64,000 nucleotides of DNA, taken from positions 1 through 64,000 of the forward strand of contig NZ_BQHJ01000006.1 in the NCBI RefSeq assembly GCF_021603645.1, given 5' to 3'. Source of the stretch: Pseudomonas pseudonitroreducens (GTDB lineage Bacteria; Pseudomonadota; Gammaproteobacteria; Pseudomonadales; Pseudomonadaceae). The notes below the pieces were generated by a model. It did not search any database and was not told the origin of the DNA. It saw only the letters and a list, made by a program, of their open reading frames with translations. A program made the position numbers and the translations under genes. This document shows, one piece after another, positions 38,021 to 47,270 of this stretch (within the stretch, counting starts at the first letter, position 1; each line of letters begins with the position of its first letter).

Positions 38021-39403
38021 ATGAAAATCAGCGTATTCGGAATCGGTTATGTGGGCCTGGTGCAGGCCGCGGTCATGGCCGAAGTGGGCCACGATGTCCT
38101 GTGCATGGACATCGACGAGGACAAGATCGCCAAGCTCAAGCGCGGCCAGATCAGCATCTTCGAGCCGGGCCTGGCCGAGCTGGTGAAAGACAACCTGGAA
38201 GCCGGACGCCTGCGCTTCACCAGCGACGTCGCCGAAGCCGCCGCCCACGGTCGCGTACAGTTCATCGCCGTCGGCACCCCGCCGCTGCCCGATGGCTCGG
38301 CCGACCTGCGCGCCGTGCTGGCGGTGGCCGAAGGCATCGCGCGCCATCGCACCCAACCGGTGATCATCGTCGAGAAATCCACCGTGCCGGTGGGCACCGG
38401 TGACCGGGTGAAAGCCCAGGTGCTCGCGGTGCTCACCGAGCAGGGCCGCAGCCTGGACTTCGAGATCGTCTCCAACCCAGAGTTCCTCAAGGAAGGCTCG
38501 GCGCTGGCCGACTGCCGCAAACCCGACCGCATCGTCATCGGCTGCGAAAGCCCCGAGGTGCTGGACGTGATGCGCGAGATCTACGAACCGTTCAACCGCA
38601 ACCACGACCGCATCCTCAGCATGAACCTGCGCAGCGCGGAGCTGACCAAGTACGCCGCCAACTGCATGCTCGCCACCAAGATCAGCTTCATCAACCAGAT
38701 GGCGGAGCTGGCCGAGCACCTGGGCGCCGACATCGAAGCCGTGCGCCAGGGCATGGGCGCCGACCCACGCATCGGCTACCACTTCATCTACCCGGGCTGC
38801 GGCTACGGCGGCTCGTGTTTCCCCAAGGACGTCCAGGCACTGATCCACAGCGCCGATGAAGCACACTGCTCCAGCGACCTGCTGCGCGCGGTGGAAGCGG
38901 TGAACCAGCGGCAGAAGAGCAAGCTCTTCGAGCGCATCCGCAGCTACTACGGCGGCAAGCTCAAGGGTCGTACGTTCGCGCTCTGGGGCCTGTCGTTCAA
39001 GCCCAACACCGACGATATGCGCGACGCCCCCAGCCGCACCCTGATGGAAGCCCTGTGGGCCGCCGGTGCCAAGGTCCGCGCCTTCGACCCCGAAGCCATG
39101 CCCGAGGCGCAGCGCCTGTACGGTCACGATGAGCGCCTGACCCTGATGGGCACCCCGGAAGCCACCCTGGGCGGCGCCGACGCCCTGGTGATCTGCACCG
39201 AGTGGCGGCAGTTCAAGGCACCGGACTTCGACCTGGTGGCCAGCCGCCTAAAGGCACCGGTGATCTTCGACGGCCGCAACCTGTTCGACCCCGAGCGCGT
39301 GGCGCGCTACGGCTTCGAGTACTTCCCCATGGGCCGTGGCGACTCGCACCGCCTGCCGGTACCGGCGCAGGTCGTCGAACAACGCCCGCGCCGTAGCGCC
39401 TGA
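38021..39403 (+). CDS. ugd: UDP-glucose 6-dehydrogenase
   Basis: 460 residues. NAD-binding MKISVFGIGYVGLVQAAVMA, catalytic Cys in YPGCGYGGSCFPKDV, and the C-terminal UDP-binding domain (WGLSFKPNTDDMRDAPS). It supplies UDP-glucuronate, the substrate of the ArnA decarboxylase, and is the last gene of the arn operon, as PA3559 is in PAO1 (from memory). A clear AGAGCACATC leader separates it by 40 bp from arnF. Confidence 0.95.
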   Translation: MKISVFGIGYVGLVQAAVMAEVGHDVLCMDIDEDKIAKLKRGQISIFEPGLAELVKDNLEAGRLRFTSDVAEAAAHGRVQFIAVGTPPLPDGSADLRAVLAVAEGIARHRTQPVIIVEKSTVPVGTGDRVKAQVLAVLTEQGRSLDFEIVSNPEFLKEGSALADCRKPDRIVIGCESPEVLDVMREIYEPFNRNHDRILSMNLRSAELTKYAANCMLATKISFINQMAELAEHLGADIEAVRQGMGADPRIGYHFIYPGCGYGGSCFPKDVQALIHSADEAHCSSDLLRAVEAVNQRQKSKLFERIRSYYGGKLKGRTFALWGLSFKPNTDDMRDAPSRTLMEALWAAGAKVRAFDPEAMPEAQRLYGHDERLTLMGTPEATLGGADALVICTEWRQFKAPDFDLVASRLKAPVIFDGRNLFDPERVARYGFEYFPMGRGDSHRLPVPAQVVEQRPRRSA

Positions 39404-39409
39404 CCTGAC

Positions 39410-39502
39410 GTAGGAGCGGACTCCGTCCGCGATGTCCCATCGGGCGCTCGCGGGTTAGCCTGGCGCGTGGATAAACCTATCGCGGACGAAGTCCGCTCCT
39501 AC
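39410..39502. repeat. Complete palindrome of the GGACTCCGTCC family after ugd
   Basis: Arms GTAGGAGCGGACTCCGTCCG and CGGACGAAGTCCGCTCCTAC around a 50-bp middle. It shares the outer TAGGAGCG with the REP family but has a different stem. It lies between convergent ugd and fruA, where no ordinary poly-T terminator is visible, and may take that role. Confidence 0.88.
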
Positions 39503-39520
39503 GCGCCCGGGAGCTCCGGT

Positions 39521-41275
39521 TCAACCCCGCCCCGGCGCCTGCTCGCCCATCACCATCATCGGCGCCGCCTCGCCACGCTTGAGCAGTGCATAGAGCACCC
39601 CGGTCACCACGCTGCCGATGGCAATTGCCAGCAGGTAGAGCAGCGCATGGTTCATCGCGTTGGGGATCAGCAGCACGAATAGCCCGCCGTGGGGCGCCAG
39701 CAGCTTGCAGCCGAACAGCATCGACAGCGCACCGGTCAGCGCACCACCGGCGATGCTCGCCGGGATCACCCGCAGCGGGTCCTTGGCGGCGAACGGAATC
39801 GCGCCCTCGGAGATGAAGCACAAGCCCAGTACCAGCGCCGCCTTGCCGGCCTCGCGCTCGCTTTGCGCGAACTTACGCCGCGCCAGCAGCGTGGCGATGC
39901 CCATGCCGATAGGCGGGACCATGCCGCCGGCCATCACCGCCGCCATAGGTGCATAGCTCTGCGACGCGAGCAGGCCGACCGAGAAGGCGTAGGCGGCCTT
40001 GTTGATCGGCCCACCCAGGTCCACGCACATCATCCCGCCCAGCAGCAGGCCGAGCAGGATGGCATTGGTGGTGCCCATGCCGGCGAGGAAATCGGTCAGC
40101 GCGCCCATCATCGCCGCCACCGGCGAGCCCACCACGTAGATCATCACCAGCCCGGTGAACAGGCTGGCCAGCAGCGGGATGATCAGGATCGGCTTGAGCG
40201 CCGCGACACTGGCCGGCAGCGGAATCCACTGGGCAATCGCCCGTGCCGAATAGCCGGCAAGCAGACCGGCGACGATGCCACCGAGAAAACCCGCACCCAG
40301 CGTGCTCGCCAGCAGCCCGCCGATCATCCCCGGCGCCAGCCCCGGACGGTCGGCGATGGACCAGGCGATGTAGCCCGCCAGCATTGGCACCATCAGCTTG
40401 AACGCCGCGTCACCGCCAATCTGCATCAGCGCCGCCGCCAGCGTGCCCTGCTCCTTGAACGCCTCGATGCCGAAGACGAACGACAGCGCGATCAACAGGC
40501 CGCCAGCCACCACCATCGGCAGCATGAAGGACACGCCGGTGAGCAGGTGCTTGTAGACGCCGCGTGCTTCACTTTTCGTCGGCGCCACGCTGCCGCCGGC
40601 AGACGAAACGGACTCCGCCGTCGCTTCCTGCAACGCGCGCTCGATAGTCGCTTGCGGCTGCTTCAACGCAACGCCCGTACCACAACGGAAGATGCGCTTG
40701 CCGGCAAAGCGCTCGGGGTTCACCTCGATGTCCGCCGCCAGCAGGACCACCTCGGCAGCAGCGATTTCCTCCGCACTCAGCGGATTGCGCGCGCCCACCG
40801 AGCCCTGGGTTTCCACCCGCAACTCGATGCCCATCTGCTGCGCTGCCTGCTGCAACGCCTCGGCCGCCATGAAGGTGTGCGCCACACCGGTCGGGCAGGC
40901 GGTCACCGCGACGACTTTCGCCGCGCGCTGCACGGCGGCAGGTGCGCTTGAGGACTCACCGGGCTGCCAGACCTGCGCCTCTTCCTGCGCGCGCCGAAGG
41001 AAGGCGGCAGGCTCGGCCAGCGCTTCGGCAGGCCGAGCCTGAACCAGCCGCTTGCCGACAAAGCGCGAGAGATCCTGCGGCTGCGCGCTGACCACCAGCA
41101 CCCAGTCAGCTGCGGCAATCTGCCCTTCACTCAACTGACGTTCGGGATGCTGCGGGTCGCGCTGCTCGACACACACCGACCAGCCCAGTCGCTCGGCCGC
41201 CGCACGCAGCAGGCGAGCGCTGAGTACGCTGGCTATCTGGCCATTGGGGCAGGCCGTGATCAGGGCAAGGTTCAT
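39521..41275 (-). CDS. fruA: Fructose PTS enzyme IIBC (FruA)
   Basis: About 584 residues. Order: a degenerate EIIB' domain (ITACPNGQIAS near the N-terminus), an active EIIB domain with the phosphorylated Cys in VTACPTGVAHTFMAAEAL, and an EIIC membrane domain with about 10 helices (MLPMVVAGGLLIALSF; GSPVAAMMGALTDFLAGM; FISEGAIPFAAKDP). It imports fructose as fructose-1-phosphate. The second of two nearby ATGs is preferred: AAGAGG is 8 nt before it. Confidence 0.95.
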   Translation of the reverse strand: MNLALITACPNGQIASVLSARLLRAAAERLGWSVCVEQRDPQHPERQLSEGQIAAADWVLVVSAQPQDLSRFVGKRLVQARPAEALAEPAAFLRRAQEEAQVWQPGESSSAPAAVQRAAKVVAVTACPTGVAHTFMAAEALQQAAQQMGIELRVETQGSVGARNPLSAEEIAAAEVVLLAADIEVNPERFAGKRIFRCGTGVALKQPQATIERALQEATAESVSSAGGSVAPTKSEARGVYKHLLTGVSFMLPMVVAGGLLIALSFVFGIEAFKEQGTLAAALMQIGGDAAFKLMVPMLAGYIAWSIADRPGLAPGMIGGLLASTLGAGFLGGIVAGLLAGYSARAIAQWIPLPASVAALKPILIIPLLASLFTGLVMIYVVGSPVAAMMGALTDFLAGMGTTNAILLGLLLGGMMCVDLGGPINKAAYAFSVGLLASQSYAPMAAVMAGGMVPPIGMGIATLLARRKFAQSEREAGKAALVLGLCFISEGAIPFAAKDPLRVIPASIAGGALTGALSMLFGCKLLAPHGGLFVLLIPNAMNHALLYLLAIAIGSVVTGVLYALLKRGEAAPMMVMGEQAPGRG

Positions 41276-41301
41276 CGTCATACCTCTTGTTGTTCTATCG
41301 C

Positions 41302-42249
41302 TCAGGGCTGGCACGGCGCCAACGCCTGAACCTGCACCGCGTCCTCGATGCGCTTGAGTCGCTGCGCGTCGCCGATGCCGAACTGGAACTGGGTGACCGC
41401 CAGTGCCGCCACCGCCGTCGCCTGGCGCAACACGCGCTCGGCCGGCCAACCGGCGAGCAGGCCGTGGACCATGCCGGCCAGCAGCGAATCGCCAGCGCCT
41501 ACGGTGCTGGCCACTTCCACCTTCGGCGGAACCGCTTGCCAGACACCTTGCGGGCCGAACCAGCGCACGCCCTCGGCCCCCTGGGAAAGCACTACGTGCT
41601 GGATGCCGCGCGCGCGCAGCGACTCGACCTGCGCCACCCGCTCCGCCTCGCTGGCGGCGGGTTTTCCACAGGCCTCGCCCAGCTCCTGGTCATTGGGCTT
41701 GATCAGCCAGGGCGCGGCCTCGATGCCGGCCCGCAGGGCCGCACCGCTGCAATCGAAGGCGACCTTCAGCCGGTGTCCTTGCAGGCGCAGCAACAACTCG
41801 CGCAACCACTGCGGATCGATGCCGCGCGGAAGGCTGCCGGCAACGATGGCGATGTCGAAATCGGCGGCGATCAGGTCCAGGCGATCCAGCAGCGCATCCT
41901 GCTGGCTCGGGCTGACCTCCGGGCCGGGACCGTTGATATCGGTGATACGGCCGCTGCCTTCGGCGATCTTGATGTTGCGCCGCGTCTCCCCCGGCACGCG
42001 AACAAAGGCATCGACGAACCTGCGCCGACGGAACAGCGCCTCGAACGGCAGCGCATTGTCAGCGCCGAGGAAACCGCTGACGGTCAGCGAATGGCCCAGG
42101 TCGGCGAGCACCTGGGCGACGTTCAGGCCCTTGCCGGCCGCCTGGCTGAGCGCCGATTCGCTACGGTTCACCTCGCCGGGTTCCATCTGCGGCAGGCGCA
42201 CGGTGAGGTCCAGCGCCGGGTTCAGGGTCAGGGTAAGAATCCGCGCCAT
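41302..42249 (-). CDS. fruK: 1-phosphofructokinase FruK
   Basis: 315 residues, PfkB family. MARILTLTLNPALDLTV at the N-terminus, GKGLNVAQVLADLG, and the ATP-site VGAGDSLLAGMVHG with the catalytic Asp. It converts fructose-1-phosphate to fructose-1,6-bisphosphate. It overlaps fruB by one base. Confidence 0.95.
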   Translation of the reverse strand: MARILTLTLNPALDLTVRLPQMEPGEVNRSESALSQAAGKGLNVAQVLADLGHSLTVSGFLGADNALPFEALFRRRRFVDAFVRVPGETRRNIKIAEGSGRITDINGPGPEVSPSQQDALLDRLDLIAADFDIAIVAGSLPRGIDPQWLRELLLRLQGHRLKVAFDCSGAALRAGIEAAPWLIKPNDQELGEACGKPAASEAERVAQVESLRARGIQHVVLSQGAEGVRWFGPQGVWQAVPPKVEVASTVGAGDSLLAGMVHGLLAGWPAERVLRQATAVAALAVTQFQFGIGDAQRLKRIEDAVQVQALAPCQP

Positions 42250-45143
42250 CAGTGCACCTCCGGCAGTGCGAGGGTCACGCTCTGGCGCACGTCCGCCGCC
42301 GAGCACAGGGTCAGTGCCGCTTGCGCCAGCTCGCGGGAAGTCGGCAGGTCCAGTTCACGTACCCGCGCTTTCACCAGCGGAATGCTGCGCGCCGAGACGC
42401 TCAGCTCGTCCACGCCCAGGCCGACCAGCAAGGGCACCGCCAGCGGGTCGGCGGCCAGCTCACCGCACACTCCTACCCACTTGCCATGGGCATGCGCCGC
42501 GCGCACCGTCATGTCGATCAGTTGCAGCACCGCCGGGTGCAGGCCGTCGGCCTGGGCGGACAGGCTCGGATGGCCACGGTCGATGGCCAGGGCATACTGG
42601 GTCAGGTCATTGGTGCCAATGCTGAAGAAATCCACCTCGCGCGCCAGCACCGGCGCCAGCAGCGCGGCGGACGGAACCTCGACCATGATGCCGAGTTGCA
42701 GATCATGCTCGCCACCCAGCTCCGCACAGAGCTCGTGGGTCAGGTCGCGGGCCTGACGCCACTCCTCCACCTGCCCGACCATGGGAAACATGATGCGCAG
42801 CGGGCGGCCTGCGGCGGCGCCCAGCAAGGCACGCAGCTGGGTACGGAAAATCTGCGGACGCTGCAACGTGAGACGCACGCCACGGATACCCAGGTAAGGG
42901 TTGCTTTCCTCGGGAATCGGCCAGTAGGGCAGCGGTTTGTCGCCCCCCACATCGAGGGTACGGGCCACCAGCGGACGCCCCTCCAGGGCATCGAGGACGC
43001 GACGGTATTCGATCTCCTGGGTCGCCTGGTCCGGCGCCTGGGGGCTGTCCATGAAGACGAACTCGGTGCGCAGCAGGCCCACGCCTTCCGCGCCCAGCTC
43101 CACGGCCTTCACCGCCCCGGCAGTGTCGCCAAGGTTGGCGCAGACCTCCACGGCATGGCCGTCGCGGGTCACCGCCGGTTCATGACGGCGAGCCTCGGCC
43201 TGCGCAGCGCGGCGCTCGCGCAAGTCGCGCCGGGCGGCAGCGCCGTGCAGCGTTTGTGCATCGGGGGCGACTGTCAGCTCGCCCTTCTCGCCGTCCACCA
43301 GCAAGGCCGTTCCGGACTCCAGCGCCAGCACGCGCTCTCCGGCGCCCACCAGCGCGGGAATACCCAATGCCCGGGCAATGATCGCGCTGTGCGAGGTGGC
43401 GCCGCCGCGCGCGGTAACGATGCCGGCGACCCGCTCCGGGTCGAGCCGCGCCACGTCCGACGGGCCGACTTCATCCATCACCAGGATGTAGGCTTCGCCA
43501 GGCTCCAGCGCGCTTTCCACGCCACACAGGCGCGCCAGCACACGCCGGCCCACATCGCGCAGGTCCGCCGCACGCTCGGCCAGCAGCGCATCGCGCAGGG
43601 CCTCCTGCTCGCCGGCCACACGCTCGATCACCTGGCTCCAGGCCGCTTCGGCGCTGGCACCTTCGACCAGTCGCGCCTGCACCTCGTCGAGCAGTTCGGG
43701 GTCGTCCAGCAAGGCCTGGTGGGTGACGAAGATGTCGCGGATCGCCTTGACCTGGCTGCGTTCCACCAGGCTGTCGATCTCCTCGCTGATAACCGCACGC
43801 GCCGCATCCAGTCGCTGCCGCTCGGCTTCCGCGGACTCGCCGCGGGCAGCGAACTCGAAAGCACGGACCACCTGTACGTAGGCCGGCCCATGGGCAATGC
43901 CCGGCGACGCCGGGATAGCCTGGAGCTGCGCGCCAGCTTCGGGAGCTCGCACCGCCGGCGACTCGGGCTCGTCCGGCTGCACGCTTTCGACGCTCGGCTC
44001 GATGCTTTCCGGCAGCGGCTCGACCTCTTCGCCCAGGCCCTGTTCCACGGCCGTGCGCACGGCGGCCAGTGCGGCTTCGGCAATCTCCGGCTCGGCAAAG
44101 AACTCCAGCATCTGTCCGCGTCGTGCGCCAAGGCTGAGCAGCTTGCTCAGGCTGCGGATCGACACCGCAGCGCTCTCGCCCTCGGCGAGGCGCACGCGGA
44201 TTTCCCCGCTGAAGTCCCGCGCCAGCAGCATCAGCACCTGCGCCGGGCGCGCGTGCAATCCATGCGGATTGGCCAGCGGCACGCGGATGCTCGGCCAATC
44301 CACCGGCAACTCCCCGCCCAGGGCTTCCAGCACCGGGCGAACGGAGGTAGCGCTCGCCAGCTCGGCAGCCCGGCCATCCACCAGCAGGTCGCACAGACGC
44401 GCGAACACCTCCTCGTGGGCGTCGCCCTGGCGGGCCAGGCAGAACAGGCCACGCACCGGCTGGCCGGCGTGGCTGAGCTCGCGCACCGGGGTGACGAAGA
44501 CCAGACCGGGGCGAGTGACGCATTGCTCGCTGTCCTGCCACCAGAGCCCACCGCCCAGCGGCAGGGCTTCCTGGTCATGCAGCGCGGCGGCGAAGCCGGG
44601 CACGACGCAGCCGGCCTTCTTCAGGCGGCGGGCGCCAACCAGCGCCAGCTCGTCGAAGTCCTCGGCGGCAACGCCCAGCCCGACCAGGTGCTCATCGAAC
44701 AACAGCGGCTGTGGCGCTCCGCCTTGCAGCAACTGGATCAGGTCATCCGGCTGCTGCGCCGCGCGCAATGCCGCGCCCACTTCGCCGTCGCCCAGCGCAC
44801 GGGTCAGCAACTGCAACAGCCGCAGGTGTTCGTCGGATTTGGCCGCGATGGCAATCGCCAGGTGCACGGTCTGCCCATCGCCCCACTGCACCCCCTCGGG
44901 GAAGTGCATCAGGCGTACGCCGGTGCGTTGCACCAGGTGCCGGGTTTCCGGGGTGCCGTGGGGGATGGCGATGCCCTGCCCAAGGTAGGTGGAGCCTTGT
45001 GCCTCGCGGGCCTGCAAGCCAGCCAGATAGCCTTCGGCGACCAACCCATCGTCTTCGAGGACAGCGCCAAGCATGGCCAGGGCGGCCTGCTTGTCGGCAG
45101 CGCGCTGGCCCATTCGGACCTGCTGCGCGTTGAATTCGAGCAT
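42249..45143 (-). CDS. fruB: Multiphosphoryl transfer protein FruB (EIIA-HPr-EI)
   Basis: 964 residues. EIIA domain with the active His62 (GQGIAIPHGTPET), a linker domain, HPr with His297 (ANPHGLHARPAQ), then enzyme I from about residue 405 with His585 (GGATSHSAIIA) and the C-terminal Cys in VGVCGELAAD. All the phosphoryl-transfer steps for fructose are in one polypeptide, which is how Pseudomonas runs its only sugar PTS. First gene of fruBKA, divergent from fruR. Confidence 0.96.
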   Translation of the reverse strand: MLEFNAQQVRMGQRAADKQAALAMLGAVLEDDGLVAEGYLAGLQAREAQGSTYLGQGIAIPHGTPETRHLVQRTGVRLMHFPEGVQWGDGQTVHLAIAIAAKSDEHLRLLQLLTRALGDGEVGAALRAAQQPDDLIQLLQGGAPQPLLFDEHLVGLGVAAEDFDELALVGARRLKKAGCVVPGFAAALHDQEALPLGGGLWWQDSEQCVTRPGLVFVTPVRELSHAGQPVRGLFCLARQGDAHEEVFARLCDLLVDGRAAELASATSVRPVLEALGGELPVDWPSIRVPLANPHGLHARPAQVLMLLARDFSGEIRVRLAEGESAAVSIRSLSKLLSLGARRGQMLEFFAEPEIAEAALAAVRTAVEQGLGEEVEPLPESIEPSVESVQPDEPESPAVRAPEAGAQLQAIPASPGIAHGPAYVQVVRAFEFAARGESAEAERQRLDAARAVISEEIDSLVERSQVKAIRDIFVTHQALLDDPELLDEVQARLVEGASAEAAWSQVIERVAGEQEALRDALLAERAADLRDVGRRVLARLCGVESALEPGEAYILVMDEVGPSDVARLDPERVAGIVTARGGATSHSAIIARALGIPALVGAGERVLALESGTALLVDGEKGELTVAPDAQTLHGAAARRDLRERRAAQAEARRHEPAVTRDGHAVEVCANLGDTAGAVKAVELGAEGVGLLRTEFVFMDSPQAPDQATQEIEYRRVLDALEGRPLVARTLDVGGDKPLPYWPIPEESNPYLGIRGVRLTLQRPQIFRTQLRALLGAAAGRPLRIMFPMVGQVEEWRQARDLTHELCAELGGEHDLQLGIMVEVPSAALLAPVLAREVDFFSIGTNDLTQYALAIDRGHPSLSAQADGLHPAVLQLIDMTVRAAHAHGKWVGVCGELAADPLAVPLLVGLGVDELSVSARSIPLVKARVRELDLPTSRELAQAALTLCSAADVRQSVTLALPEVH

Positions 45144-45263
45144 CGCATTCTCCTCACCGGCGTTCGCGCACGCCGGCGCTGGGGCGGTTATCCGCTTGTA
45201 CGGTGATCAGCTTAGAGGTTGCGGCGCAGGAACAGGGTTCAGGCAATACTGCGTGCGCAATGC

Positions 45264-45275
45264 TGAATCGTTTCA
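45264..45275. promoter_or_regulatory. Cra/FruR operator candidate
   Basis: TGAATCGTTTCA, an imperfect palindrome matching TGAAACGTTTCA, lies between fruB and fruR, 120 bp from the fruB start. Pseudomonas Cra represses fruBKA and is relieved by fructose-1-phosphate. Confidence 0.72.
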
Positions 45276-45346
45276 CCTATTGAGACTGGCACGTTACTCG
45301 ATAATGCGTGATCCTTGAAGCCCCCAATTGTCGGCAGCATCCCGCG

Positions 45347-46339
45347 TTGAAACTCAGTGATATCGCCCGCCTGGCCGGTGTATCGGTCACCACCGCCAGC
45401 TATGTGATCAATGGCAAGGCCATCCAGCGCCGCATCAGCGCCGCCACGGTGGAACGCGTGCGCGCGGTGATCGAGGAACATGGCTACCACCCGGACCAGC
45501 AGGCCGCCAGCCTGCGCCGCGGGCAGACCCGGACCCTGGGCTTCGTCCTCCCGGACCTGGAGAACCCCAGCTACGCCAAGCTCGCCAAGCTGCTCGAGCA
45601 AGGCGCGCGCGCACGTGGCTACCAGTTGTTGATCGCCTGCTCGGACGACGAGCCGGACACCGAGCGTCAGGTGCTCAACCTGTTCCGCGCGCGACGCTGC
45701 GACGCACTGATCGTCGCCAGTTGCCTGCCTGCAGGTGATGACAGCCACGCGCGCCTGCAAGCCGACGGCGTGCCGATCATCGCGGTGGATCGCCAGCTCG
45801 ACCCGCAACGCTTCTGCTCGGTAGTCAGCGACGACCGCGACGCCAGCCAGCGCCTCACCGCCAGCCTGCTGAAACCGGCGCCGCGCAGCATCGCGCTGCT
45901 CGGCGCCAGACCGGAACTGATCATCTCCCAGGAGCGCGCCGCCGGCTTCCGCAGCGCCCTGCGCGACTACCAGGGCCAGGTGTTGATCGAGCACGGCGAA
46001 ACCTTCAGCCGCCCCTGCGGCCGTCGCCTGATGGAAGAGCTGCTGGCCGGCCAGGGGCAGTTGCCCGACGCGCTGATCACCACCTCCTACGTACTGCTCG
46101 AAGGCGTCTTCGACGTGCTCCAGGCGCTACCCAGCGGCTGGCCGGCGGAGCTGCGCATCGCCACCTTCGGCGACACCCAGTTGCTGGACTTCGTGCCATT
46201 GAAGGTCAACGCCATCTCCCAGCAGCACGCGCTGATCGCCGAGCGCGCGCTGGACCTGGCGCTGGCCGCCATCGAGCAGAACAGCTACACCCCCGGCGTA
46301 CACCCGATCCCGCGCAACCTCAAACTGCGCACGGAGTAA
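45347..46339 (+). CDS. fruR: Fructose operon repressor FruR (Cra, LacI family)
   Basis: About 330 residues from the TTG at 45347, which gives the family N-terminus (M)KLSDIARLAGVSVTTASYV. A GTG at 45308 would add 13 residues (ILEAPNCRQHPA) not typical of the family; neither has a strong ribosome binding site. Helix-turn-helix at 3–24, then VLPDLENPSYAKL opening the sugar-binding domain. It senses fructose-1-phosphate and controls fruBKA. Confidence 0.93.
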   Translation: MKLSDIARLAGVSVTTASYVINGKAIQRRISAATVERVRAVIEEHGYHPDQQAASLRRGQTRTLGFVLPDLENPSYAKLAKLLEQGARARGYQLLIACSDDEPDTERQVLNLFRARRCDALIVASCLPAGDDSHARLQADGVPIIAVDRQLDPQRFCSVVSDDRDASQRLTASLLKPAPRSIALLGARPELIISQERAAGFRSALRDYQGQVLIEHGETFSRPCGRRLMEELLAGQGQLPDALITTSYVLLEGVFDVLQALPSGWPAELRIATFGDTQLLDFVPLKVNAISQQHALIAERALDLALAAIEQNSYTPGVHPIPRNLKLRTE

Positions 46340-46343
46340 GCCG

Positions 46344-47123
46344 ATGCGCCTGATCGACACCCACAACCACCTCGACTGCCCGGACTTCGAGCAGGACCGT
46401 GCCGCGGTGCTGCAACGCAGCCGCGAACGGGGAGTGGAACGGCAGGTGCTGCTGGGGGTGTTCCGCGAGAACTGGGAAGACGTCTGGGCACTGGTGGAAA
46501 ACGAACCGGACCTTTACGCCGCTCTGGGCCTGCACCCGATCTACCTGGCGCGACACCGGCCGGAGCATCTCGCTGCGCTGCGCGAATGGCTCGAGCGCCT
46601 GGTCGGTCATCCGAAGCTCTGCGCGGTGGGCGAGATCGGCCTGGACTATTACCTCGAAGACCTCGACCGCGACGGCCAGCAGGCAATCTTCGAGGAACAG
46701 CTGCGCCTCGCCATCGACTTCGAACTGCCGGTGCTGCTGCACGTACGCCGCGCCCATGCGGCAATGATTGCCACGCTCAAACGCTACAAGCCCAAACGCC
46801 AGGGCATCGTCCACGCCTTCGCCGGCAGCCGCGAGGAAGCCCGCGAATACCTCAAGCTGGGCTTCCGCCTGGGCCTGGGTGGCGCGCCGACCTGGCCGCA
46901 GGCCAATCGCCTGCGCAAGGTGGTGCCGGAGATTCCGCTGGAGTCCATCGTGCTGGAGACCGACTCGCCGGACATGGCGCCGTCGATGTACCCCGGCGTG
47001 CGCAACAGCCCGGAGCATCTGCCGGACATCTGCGTGGCACTGGCGGAGTTGAAGGGCATCAGCGCGGAAGAGCTGGCCAACGCCAGCACGCGCAACGCGA
47101 TGGAGTTGTTCGGCTGGCGCTGA
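46344..47123 (+). CDS. TatD-family metal-dependent hydrolase
   Basis: 259 residues. Metal ligands are in DTHNHLD, GEIGLDYY, LLHVRRAHAA (His), IVHAFAG and the late ETDSPDMAP. TatD-type DNases have 3'-exonuclease activity or hydrolyse other phosphodiesters; the length and insertion set (YjjV-like) leave the substrate open. It is 4 bp after fruR and probably co-transcribed with it. Confidence 0.9.
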   Translation: MRLIDTHNHLDCPDFEQDRAAVLQRSRERGVERQVLLGVFRENWEDVWALVENEPDLYAALGLHPIYLARHRPEHLAALREWLERLVGHPKLCAVGEIGLDYYLEDLDRDGQQAIFEEQLRLAIDFELPVLLHVRRAHAAMIATLKRYKPKRQGIVHAFAGSREEAREYLKLGFRLGLGGAPTWPQANRLRKVVPEIPLESIVLETDSPDMAPSMYPGVRNSPEHLPDICVALAELKGISAEELANASTRNAMELFGWR

Positions 47124-47270
47124 ACCGCCCTACAGAAAGCCGCATGTCGAATTCACCGACAAACCGATGCCCGTGAGATGGGGTGCATCCGTGCGACCCA
47201 CGGACATCGGTCTGCTGGCGAAAACCCTGTCACGAGACGGGCCACCGAGCCCGTCCCGAATCCTTGCAGA

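Noticed and set aside
42252-45206. A 984-codon frame opposite fruB
   Set aside because: Antisense shadow of a protein with all catalytic His and Cys residues.
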